Positions 57,250 through 64,000 of a stretch of 64,000 nucleotides of DNA are shown here, piece by piece. A program made the translations under genes and the position numbers. The notes beneath the pieces are model-generated. The model had not been told where the DNA came from, ran no database searches, and was given only the letters and a program-made list of their open reading frames with translations. The stretch is taken from positions 310,001-374,000 of the forward strand of contig OY969783.1 in assembly GCA_963702995.1 (NCBI GenBank), in the 5' to 3' direction. Source of the DNA: MFD04580-c1 sp963702995 (GTDB lineage Bacteria; Planctomycetota; Phycisphaerae; Tepidisphaerales; Tepidisphaeraceae). Every line of letters starts with the position of its first letter. Within the stretch, counting starts at the first letter, position 1.

Positions 57250-58205
57250 ATGTCACCGGCACTCCACCGAAAATGGCTGATTGCGGCGCTCCTCCCGACG
57301 CTGGCGGCGTTTTACGCGGCCGCCGGCGCACCGTCGGCCGCCCGGGCGGAAGCCCCAGCGCCGGCCAAGGCCGACCCGGCCCTGGACAACGAACCAGCGG
57401 AGTACATGCGGTTCGTGGACGACAAAAAGGGCGGCGGCCTGCTGCAGGTCGCCAGCGGGACCTACAAGAACGATTCCGGCGTGACGGTACACCTCGTCGG
57501 CGCCGTCCATATCGGCGAGAAGCGCTATTACGACGAGCTGAATAAGGCCTTCGAGAAGTACGATTCACTGCTTTACGAGATGGTGAAGCCCGCCGACACG
57601 GGCGCGCCTCGAAAGGGGCCCGCGGCACAAGCATGATCAGCATGTTCCAGCGATTCCTCAAGGACGCACTGGAACTGGACTTTCAGCTCGACGACATCGA
57701 CTACACGAAGGCGAATTTCGTCCATGCCGACCTGACGGCCGAGGCGTTCCAGAAGATGCAGGAGGAGCGCGGCGAATCGATCATGGGCCTCATGCTCGGG
57801 CAGATGATGCGCCAGATGGCCAAGCAGATGTCGGGCGACGCCGCCAACGGGAAGAATCAGGAGATGAGCCTGATCGACCTGATCGACGCCTTCAACAGCC
57901 CCGACCGCGCCCGGCAGTTCAAGCTCGTCTTTGCCCGCCAGTTCGGCGACCTCGAAGACCAGATGGCCAGCTTCGACGGCACGGTGCTGGTGACGGAACG
58001 GAACAAAAAGGCTCTGAGCGTATTGAAGGACGAGATCCGGGCAGGCAAGAAAGACATTGGCATCTTCTACGGCGCCGCTCACATGCGTGACATGGAGAGC
58101 CGACTCGCCCTGATGGGCTTCAAACGAACAGCCCTCGACTGGAGAACCGCCTGGGACATGACCGCAAAGGACGCTGCGAAGCCGGCCCCCGCGGCAGGGA
58201 ACTGA
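57250..58205 (+). CDS. Exported TraB/GumN-like protein, frameshifted near 57615
   Basis: ATG 57250 starts a signal peptide (WLIAALLPTLAAFYAAAGAP). The TraB/PrgY-type domain has the first GxxH motif in VHLVGAVHIGEKRYYDEL with the Glu of LLYEMVKP, and a second in IGIFYGAAHMRDMESRLALM. The two halves are in different frames; the shift occurs around 57612-57618 in AAAGGGGCCC, after which MISMFQRFLKDALELDFQLD resumes. One base appears missing. TraB-fold proteins are thought to be metal-dependent peptidases or erythromycin-esterase relatives. About 318 residues; periplasmic location inferred. Confidence 0.78.
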
Positions 58206-58248
58206 TGTATCCGACGGAACGTTTACTTAAAAGATAAGAAGAGGATTG

Positions 58249-58399
58249 TGGCCACAGATGAACACAAGATGGACACAGGTGCGGAGAAGAAAGGATGAAG
58301 GCTGAAGGCGAAGGATGAAGAGATGTGCGAGGGTTATGTTCAGCTTCCCCTCCTTTTTATTTGTCTTATCCGTGTCCATCTTGTCTTCATCTGTGGCCA
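58249..58399. repeat. Long-armed inverted repeat (TGGCCACAGATGAACAC type)
   Basis: Arms of about 30 bp (58249-58279 and 58370-58399; TGGCCACAGATG ... CATCTGTGGCCA) differ by one indel and one mismatch and enclose about 90 bp. It lies between convergent genes. Confidence 0.75.
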
Positions 58400-58442
58400 T
58401 ACTGCATTTTCTTTTTCTCTTTGGTGGTCGCGCAGGAATATA

Positions 58443-58485
58443 GAAACGGCCCGCACTGGACTAACCCAGTGCGGGCCGTTTCTTT
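58443..58485. terminator. Strong bidirectional terminator hairpin
   Basis: GAAACGGCCCGCACTGG and CCAGTGCGGGCCGTTTC pair perfectly over 17 bp with a 6-nt loop; TTT follows on the + strand. It separates the TraB-like gene (+) from the lipoprotein gene (-) and can serve both. Confidence 0.85.
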
Positions 58486-58506
58486 AGGGCGAAGGGAACC
58501 GCAGGC

Positions 58507-59395
58507 CTACCGTCCGGAGCGAACGCCGCCTGTGTTCGGCCCGCTGTTGGGGCCGTTGTTCACGCCGTTCGTGCCGGGAGGGGCGATGTTCCCATTGGTC
58601 GCCCCGTTGGTTCCGTTGGCCGGGGCGCCATTGGCGGCCGGAGCGCCGTTGTTCGAATGGGTGGCCGTCGTGCCCCCCGTCGCGGGGCCGCCGTTGGTGA
58701 CAGTGATGGAGCCCGTCCCGACGACGCCGCCGTCGTTGTAGATCGTCCCGCCGGTCGGGGCGCGTGCCGGACGGCGCGCTCCCGCTTGTGTCCGTCGGGG
58801 CCGCGTTGGTGCCGCCGGGCGTCGCGCCGGGGCTGATCGGGGTGGAATCGGCGCCGCTTCGGATGCTCGAGCCCCCGCCATCACCGGAGGGGACGCGGCG
58901 GTACGTCCCGTCGGTCGGCCGGTCGCGGCCGCCGATGTTCGTGCTGTCGCCAGACCCCGCCGGGACGTCAGGGCTGGTCGCGCGACGGACGTCAGGGCTT
59001 GCGACCGTGCTATTGGGGTTGCCGCGGACGTCTGAGGCGGGGCCGCTGCCGCCGACGGGGCCGCCGTTGTTCGCGGTGCCGAGGTTCGTGCCGCCGGGGC
59101 CGATGCCGGCCGCCGCGCCGCCCCCCACCCCGCCGACCCCGTTGCCCGGGCCCACATCACTCCCCGAGATTCTGGCGCCCGACGAGCTGGGGCTGCCGGA
59201 AGGGAAGCGGCCCATCGAATCGCCCATGGGCGAACCGGCTGTCTGCGTATGGCTAGACTCCACCGCATGCATGTCGTCCCGGGCGACCTGTTGTCCCTGG
59301 TCGTGCGACTGGCATCCGGCAAAGGCCGACAACCCCGCCGCCAGCGAGGCGGCGACAATAGAGCGGGCGTGTTGGACGGGCATGTTCACTCTCAT
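58507..59395 (-). CDS. Low-complexity Gly/Asn/Thr-rich lipoprotein, frameshifted near 58760
   Basis: Start at MRVNMPVQHARS (59395). The signal SIVAASLAAGLSAFAGC has a lipobox ending in Cys. The mature part is low complexity: Gly/Ser/Pro-rich, then SGDSTNIGGRDRPTDGTYRR, then after the break GGTIYNDGGVVGTGSITVTN and repeated NGAPAANGAP, NGTNGATNG, NGVNNGPNSG motifs to GGVRSGR. The break lies near 58755-58765 (GCACGCGCCCC) and is consistent with one missing base. About 296 residues. No domain recognised; possibly a surface or cell-envelope filler protein. Confidence 0.65.
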
Positions 59396-59786
59396 CCCAA
59401 GGCGAAGAGGGATCCGATGCAGGCCATGCCCGACGCCTTGATCTCGAGCGGCCGCCAATGGGTCGGTCGCGTCGTTCACGACGAATCCACGCGGCCGACT
59501 CGACGGTGATCGTGCAAACGGCACGCCTCGGCCTGTCCGCGACCCACCGGACGTAACGATAAGGCTTTAACGGCGGTGGAGCCCTTTATGCGATGGAACG
59601 TTCGGCACCGTTGAACCGACCTCGATCGAAAGCTTCGCCGATCCGGCCATTTTGCCGCAGCGGGGTCAGGTGCCAGATAGCGTCACACCGGGCAATCGCA
59701 CCCATATCCTTGCATTCGCGTCATTCGATTTTCGTCGTTGCGCTACCCAACTGGCATCTGACGGCGGCATCTCTTAAATTTCGGGG
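59396..59786. other. Intergenic gap between divergent lipoprotein and cmk genes
   Basis: No gene or repeat family is supported in these 391 bp; both promoters should lie here but none could be assigned. Confidence 0.4.
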
Positions 59787-60464
59787 ATGGTTGTCACGAT
59801 CGACGGGCCGGCGGGGACTGGGAAGTCCACCGTCGCGCAGGCCGTCGCCAAAGAACTCGGCTTCGATTTCCTCGACACCGGCGCAATGTACCGCGCGCTG
59901 GGGCTCGCGGCGCTGCGCCGTGGCGCGGACCTGGAAGATGCCCGGGAGATGGCCTTCGTCGCCCGGCACGCGCGCATCGAGTTCGACTGGTCGCGGCGGC
60001 CGCCCGGCGTGCTGTTGAATGGCGAGCCGGTCGGGCATCTGCTTCGCGGCGGCGAAGCGACCCGTGCCGCGTCGTACGTGGCGGTCGTCCCGGCGATCCG
60101 CGAGCAGATGGTCCGCGAGCAGCAGGCGATCGGCCGCGACCGTCCGGATCTGGTCACCGAAGGGCGCGACCAGGGGAGCGTGGTCTTCCCCGACGCCCAG
60201 TGTAAGTTCTATCTGGATGCCTCCGCCCATGAACGGGCGCGGCGGCGGGTCGCGCAGCTTCGATCTCGCGGAGAGATCGTGGATTTTCAGGACGTGCTGA
60301 ACAGCATCGTCGCTCGGGACGAGCGCGACTCGACCCGCGCCGTCGGCCCCCTCACCATCCCCGACGGGGCGACGGTGATCGATACGACGACCAAGACGCA
60401 GGAGCAGGTCTGCGCCGCGATCGTCTCGGCGGTGCGCCAGGCGTGGTCACGGCAGCCGGTTTAA
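59787..60464 (+). CDS. cmk: Cytidylate kinase
   Basis: 225 residues. The P-loop IDGPAGTGKSTVAQAVAKEL is followed by LDTGAMYRALGLAALR, the NMP-binding signature of Cmk. VTEGRDQGSVVFPDAQCKFY (usual GRDxGTVVFPdA) and LDASAHERARRR then match the family closely. It phosphorylates CMP and dCMP. A family B repeat separates it from plsC, a partner gene also found next to cmk in other bacteria. Confidence 0.95.
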   Translation: MVVTIDGPAGTGKSTVAQAVAKELGFDFLDTGAMYRALGLAALRRGADLEDAREMAFVARHARIEFDWSRRPPGVLLNGEPVGHLLRGGEATRAASYVAVVPAIREQMVREQQAIGRDRPDLVTEGRDQGSVVFPDAQCKFYLDASAHERARRRVAQLRSRGEIVDFQDVLNSIVARDERDSTRAVGPLTIPDGATVIDTTTKTQEQVCAAIVSAVRQAWSRQPV

Positions 60465-60487
60465 CTCAAGGCGACGGGATCGCGCGT

Positions 60488-60700
60488 ACAGCGCTGGCCG
60501 GCGGTGGATCCGTACGGACACCCGAAAATCCGAAGCACGAAGAATTAAGGAAATCTCAACAGGCCGAAGCGGAAATCGAATCGTCTGTCTGCATCGATTT
60601 TTCGTTCTGTCCTCTTGGTCATCCTTCGGATTTCGTGCTTCGGATTTTGACTTTTTCTCGATGGACCGCGATGCGCGAGGGAGCGCCGTAGTGTTAGAAC
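60488..60700. repeat. MITE-like repeat, family B
   Basis: Ends ACAGCGCTGG and GAGCGCCGTAGTGTTAGAAC bound the CGAAAATCCGAAGCACGAA / TTTCGTGCTTCGGATTTT arms. It occupies most of the 357-bp cmk-plsC gap; nothing else is seen there. Confidence 0.8.
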
Positions 60701-60821
60701 AGGCCCGGCGGCCGCCAATGCGGCGCCGCCGGCGATGGTCACGATCACCCGTAGTCGATCTTCAGTAACAGTTGCGGTGTAACACCACCGGCGAACGATC
60801 CTCCGATGCCCGCGAGACTTC

Positions 60822-61610
60822 ATGACGCCCAGTACGACGGCCCCCCACGCTCTTTCCATGACCACCGAAGAACCGAAACGCAAAACCGCGCCGACTCCCA
60901 AGGTTGAGCCGCAGCCCGAAGCCGTCGAGCAGCCGAAGCCAACGGTCCCGTTCAAGTTCGTGCAGCTGTTCTGTCGGGTCATGGGATGCGCCCTATTCGA
61001 CATGAAGGTGTACGGGGCCAACAACGTCCCCGCGCGCGGCGGCGTGCTGCTGGTTTCCAACCACCAGAGCTACCTCGACCCGATCCTGATCGGCATTCGC
61101 GTCCGGCGGCCGCTCAGCTACATGGCGAAGAGCGAGCTGTTCGACGTCCATCCCTTCTTCACCTGGCTGATTCGTTCCCTCGGGGCCTTCCCCGTCCGCC
61201 AGGGGGCGGGCGACGTGCGCGCCGTGAAAGGGACGATCGAGCGGCTCCAGGGAGGCCACGCCCTGAACATCTACCCGGAGGGGTCGCGCACGTTCGACGG
61301 CGAGATCGGCGCGATGGAGAAGGGGGTGGCGCTGGTGATCCGCCGGGCACGGGTCCCCGTGGTGCCGGTCGCCATTCATGGGTCCTTTGAGTCGTGGCCG
61401 CGCACCGCGAAGATGGTGCGGCCGCACCCGATCCAGCTCATGTACGGCAAGCCCGTCTACCTCTCCGACAAGCGCCCCGAAGAAATCCTCTCCTTCGTTG
61501 ATCGCGAGGTGCGCCGGTTGTACGACGAGCTGCGGCAAATGCATCCCTCGAACTACGAGCTGGCGAAAGCAAAGCGTGCGAACGCGGAAAAGAACCAGAA
61601 ACTCGAATGA
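60822..61610 (+). CDS. plsC: 1-acyl-sn-glycerol-3-phosphate acyltransferase
   Basis: ATG 60822 gives 262 residues; a start at 60858 (MTTEEPKRKTAPT) is also possible. A Pro/Lys/Glu-rich N-terminal tail precedes the PlsC domain, with motif I NHQSYLDP (His-x4-Asp), motif II FPVRQGAGDVRAV, motif III NIYPEGSRTFDGEI and motif IV VVPVAIHGSFE. It acylates lysophosphatidate at position 2 in phospholipid synthesis and is probably membrane-associated. No extra domain. Confidence 0.93.
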   Translation: MTPSTTAPHALSMTTEEPKRKTAPTPKVEPQPEAVEQPKPTVPFKFVQLFCRVMGCALFDMKVYGANNVPARGGVLLVSNHQSYLDPILIGIRVRRPLSYMAKSELFDVHPFFTWLIRSLGAFPVRQGAGDVRAVKGTIERLQGGHALNIYPEGSRTFDGEIGAMEKGVALVIRRARVPVVPVAIHGSFESWPRTAKMVRPHPIQLMYGKPVYLSDKRPEEILSFVDREVRRLYDELRQMHPSNYELAKAKRANAEKNQKLE

Positions 61611-61615
61611 CTACA

Positions 61616-61735
61616 TCCGAAATCCGGATGAGACTGGGAACAGGAGTAGAAGAAACCGAACCACCGTCTCTTGACGTTTACCGCCTTGGTTTGCTTTTCT
61701 TTCGGATTTCGTGCTTCGGATTTTCCGCTTGGGCG
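61616..61735. repeat. MITE-like repeat, family B (short copy)
   Basis: Arms CCGAAATCCGGATG and TTTCGGATTTCGTGCTTCGG remain; terminal TIR arms are missing. It fills the gap between plsC and aroK. Confidence 0.7.
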
Positions 61736-61745
61736 TCCCTTCGTC

Positions 61746-62261
61746 ATGAGCATCTTCCTGATCGGTTATCGCGGCAGCGGCAAGACGACGATCGGTCGGC
61801 GGCTGGCGGACCAGCTCTGGCAGCAGTTCCTCGACAGCGACGAGCTGATCGTCCGCCAGGCCGGCAAGACCATCCGGGAGATCTTCGATCAGGACGGTGA
61901 GCCCGCCTTCCGTGCCATTGAGGCGATGGTGGTGCGCGACCTTGCTCGGCTTGGTGATCACGTCATCTCGCTCGGCGGCGGGGCCGTGCTGCGGGAAGAG
62001 AACCGCAGCGCCCTGAAGGAGGGCGCTCACAAGGTGGTTTACCTGCGCTGCGAGCCGGAAACGCTCCTGCGCCGGATCCTGGCCGACCCATCCACGGCGA
62101 ACTCGCGGCCGCACCTGACGGGTTTGGGCGGAACGCTGGAGGAAATCCGCAGCCTCCTCGCCGTGCGCGAGCCTCTATATCGAGAGGCGATGACCGCGGA
62201 ACTGGACGTGACGAACCTGACCCCTGACGAGGCGGTTGTCTATATCTCGCGCATGCTCTGA
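61746..62261 (+). CDS. aroK: Shikimate kinase
   Basis: ATG 61746 (MSIFLIGYRGSGKTTIGRRL); the open frame upstream runs through the repeat. The P-loop GYRGSGKTT, DSDELIVRQAGKTIREIFDQ (shikimate-binding Asp), GEPAFRAIE with the usual Glu-x2-Phe-Arg, HVISLGGGAVLREENR and STANSRPHLTG (lid Arg) are all present. 171 residues, normal. It phosphorylates shikimate two steps before AroC. Confidence 0.95.
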   Translation: MSIFLIGYRGSGKTTIGRRLADQLWQQFLDSDELIVRQAGKTIREIFDQDGEPAFRAIEAMVVRDLARLGDHVISLGGGAVLREENRSALKEGAHKVVYLRCEPETLLRRILADPSTANSRPHLTGLGGTLEEIRSLLAVREPLYREAMTAELDVTNLTPDEAVVYISRML

Positions 62262-62273
62262 CCGGTGCGAGCG

Positions 62274-62437
62274 GAGCGGCCTGAAACCGCTTCCTCACGG
62301 GCGCGGCTCGCCCGGCCCCGCGCCCAGCGAGCCGCGACGGTGACGGAGCGGTTGGGCCGCTTGGCCGTGGCACGTCCGCCGGCCCGGCCACTCGGAGCAG
62401 AGCGGTCCCAGACCGCTTCCTCACGGGCGCGGCTCGC
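62274..62437. repeat. Two direct copies of a 38-bp GC-rich repeat
   Basis: GAGCGGCCTGAAACCGCTTC at 62274 and GAGCGGTCCCAGACCGCTTC at 62400 both continue into CTCACGGGCGCGGCTCGC. Each contains an AGCGG ... CCGCT palindrome, and a third such palindrome lies near 62346-62360. The 283-bp aroK-peptidase gap has no gene. Confidence 0.75.
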
Positions 62438-62544
62438 GGGGGACCGTTCATTGGCCGTAAAGAATCACGCGGCGTCTCCGGTTCTGTGCCCGGTGTGCCA
62501 AGCGCTTCCCTTTCCCGAGCGGCCCCTCTAACCTCCCCGCTCCG

Positions 62545-63822
62545 ATGCAGGACATCGTTTACATCCTCTTCCTCTTCGCCCTCGGGGCGTGCATTGGCAG
62601 CTTTCTCAATGTCGTTGTCTGGAGGCTGCCGCGCGGCGAATCGCTCATCACGCCGTCGTCCCACTGCCCCAAATGCGACAAGCCGCTCCTCTGGTACGAC
62701 AACCTCCCGATCGTCGGGTGGCTGCGGCTGGGCGGGAAGTGCCGCTTCTGCAAAGCGCCGATCTCCAAGCGCTACCCGATCGTCGAAACGGTGACCGCCT
62801 GCCTGTTCGTCTTTTATTACCTCATGTTCTACCACCTGCACCTCGGGCCTTGCTCCCCGATGCAGATGGCGGATGCCGCGAAGAACGAAGGAACCCTGTC
62901 GCTCCATCCCGGCCCCCTCGATTGGCCGATGCTGATGCTCTACCTGTTCGCCGTCAGCGCGCTGCTCGCCGCGAGCCTCATTGACGCCGAGAGCTTCTTC
63001 ATCCCCGCCGATATCCCCTGGCTGATGACCGGCGTCGGCGTCCTCGTTCATACGTTGATCGACCACTACCGCGAGCCCGGCGCGCTCGACCTGTCGGGCC
63101 CGAACGGGCCGTCGCCCCAGGCGGCGCTGGCGGCCGGTGGGCTGGTGGGGCTGGGGATCTCACTGCTGCTCTCTCACTTTAAAGTGCTTAAGCCAAGCTT
63201 TCCCCAGGGCGAGCCAATCCTGCAGGTCGAGGATCGGGCCGCCCTGGAGCAGGAATACCGCGACGCGAAGCGCGCCGGCAAGAACCCTGAACCGCTCCCT
63301 CCCGAGTACACGCCAGGCCAGATTCGCTGGGAGATGCGCAAAGAGATGCTCTTCCTCTTCCCGCCCCTTCTGCTCGGCGTGCTCTGGATGGTGATCACCA
63401 TGCGCTCGACCGCGATCCACGCCTTCTGGGCCGACGCGCTCGCGCACGACTGGGTGAGCGGGATGCTCGGGTCGGTCTTCGGCGGGCTGGTGGGGGGGTT
63501 GGTTGTCTGGTGTACCCGGATCTTCGGGACGCTCGCCTTCGGCCGCGTGGCGATGGGGTTGGGGGACGTTGACCTCATGCTCGGCGTGGGGGCGGTGCTG
63601 GGGGCGGGCGCGGCGACGGTCGCCTTCTTCCTGGCACCCTTCTTCGGCATCCTGATGGCCGTCTACGTCTTGTTCACCCGGACCCACCGCGAGTTGCCTT
63701 ACGGGCCTTACCTTAGTTTGGCGACCGGCTTCGTGATGCTATTCTACTGTCCGATCGCGGCCGAGCTGGCGCCCGGGGTGTCGGTGGTCGTCTATTTCTT
63801 CACCACGCTCTCGGGCGGATGA
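62545..63822 (+). CDS. Prepilin peptidase (type IV leader peptidase, A24 family)
   Basis: 425 residues. The N-terminal methyltransferase-like part has GSFLNVVVWRLPRGESLITP and two zinc Cys pairs, CPKC and CRFC. The peptidase part holds the first Asp in ASLIDAESFFIP and the second in GLGDVDLMLGVGAVLG (GxGD motif). A hydrophilic insertion of about 75 residues (ILQVEDRAALEQEYRDAKRA to PEYTPGQIRWEM) separates helices, making it longer than typical PilD. It would cleave type IV pilin or type II secretion pseudopilin leaders; no pilin gene is nearby. Confidence 0.93.
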   Translation: MQDIVYILFLFALGACIGSFLNVVVWRLPRGESLITPSSHCPKCDKPLLWYDNLPIVGWLRLGGKCRFCKAPISKRYPIVETVTACLFVFYYLMFYHLHLGPCSPMQMADAAKNEGTLSLHPGPLDWPMLMLYLFAVSALLAASLIDAESFFIPADIPWLMTGVGVLVHTLIDHYREPGALDLSGPNGPSPQAALAAGGLVGLGISLLLSHFKVLKPSFPQGEPILQVEDRAALEQEYRDAKRAGKNPEPLPPEYTPGQIRWEMRKEMLFLFPPLLLGVLWMVITMRSTAIHAFWADALAHDWVSGMLGSVFGGLVGGLVVWCTRIFGTLAFGRVAMGLGDVDLMLGVGAVLGAGAATVAFFLAPFFGILMAVYVLFTRTHRELPYGPYLSLATGFVMLFYCPIAAELAPGVSVVVYFFTTLSGG

Positions 63823-63852
63823 CGCAGCGATTGCGCACCGGAGGAGGGCCTC

Positions 63853-64000
63853 ATGATCAACCTGTGGCTGAAGATCAAGATCTGGACCAAGCTCGGCTTT
63901 GTCGGGCTCGCACTGCTCTACCTGCTGATCTTCGTCTTCGAGAACAGCGGGTATGAGGTCAAGTTCTGGTACTGGTTCCGCCACGAGCCATCGACCAATG
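63853..64000 (+). CDS. Small membrane protein, LapA-like start (3' end outside window)
   Basis: GGAGGAGG precedes ATG 63853. The visible 49 residues are a short basic lead (MINLWLKIKIWTKLG), one helix (FVGLALLYLLIFVFENSGYE) and VKFWYWFRHEP. The helix followed by an F-x-N-x-G turn and hydrophobic strand is reminiscent of LapA/DUF1049 proteins. Too little is present to be sure. Confidence 0.5.
   Translation, partial: MINLWLKIKIWTKLGFVGLALLYLLIFVFENSGYEVKFWYWFRHEPSTN

Noticed and set aside
5040..58770. Programmed translational frameshifting to explain the split genes
   Set aside because: The sites share no slippery heptamer and several need +1/-2 rather than -1 shifts; only the IS transposase has a proper A7 site.
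59249..59509. Small + strand ORFs over the Gly/Asn-rich lipoprotein
   Set aside because: They are shadows of repetitive codons; the minus strand has a clear lipobox and a terminator downstream.

Overview
The window is GC-rich bacterial chromosome, most likely a planctomycete of the Phycisphaerae/Tepidisphaeraceae type. This is an inference from four things: an alternative complex III plus caa3 oxidase cluster; secreted proteins with an N-terminal LExR-type motif (LEQRQLMSG, LEGRRYFTA); Uma2 genes; and many dispersed palindromic repeats. No rRNA, tRNA or CRISPR array was seen.

Layout. 1-7954: a partial TAXI-type binding protein, a solitary atpD, a GH13 glycosidase and an LGFP-repeat surface protein. 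8023-9656: an intact IS3-family element with 4-bp target duplications, sitting in the loop of a 13-bp terminator-like hairpin. 9773-28332: a RegB/RegA-type redox two-component pair, then actABCDEF (alternative complex III), a small membrane protein, a SCO copper chaperone, and caa3 oxidase subunits II, I, III, IV and a second III. All are on the + strand and form one aerobic respiration block: quinol to complex III to cytochrome c to oxygen. 28504-38282: a DUF2617-like protein, a CPBP protease coupled to an isolated fliM, two Uma2 paralogues, proA, a SpoIIE-type phosphatase, a GNAT enzyme and an SGNH hydrolase.

38459-47519: an SDR gene followed by an 8.0-kb island (39231-47228) bounded by 291-bp direct repeats of the SDR 5' end. 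The island has a 5'-truncated Rhs gene with a Delta-60 repeat domain inserted in its shell, an ankyrin lipoprotein, a transglutaminase-like protein, an orphan Rhs C-terminal tip and a secreted WD40 protein. It looks like a polymorphic-toxin locus and is the best candidate here for unusual biology. 47690-64000: a methyltransferase, a PDZ-like protein, a secreted SGNH/Fn3 protein, a ribose-type ABC importer, aroC, a TraB-like protein, a Gly/Asn-rich lipoprotein, cmk-plsC-aroK, a prepilin peptidase and a partial small membrane protein.

Caution: eleven genes are split by apparent single frameshifts, mostly at G/C-rich stretches. The pattern fits residual sequencing indels better than decay, so I annotate each as one gene and give the break point. 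At least four dispersed repeat families occupy most of the larger intergenic gaps.
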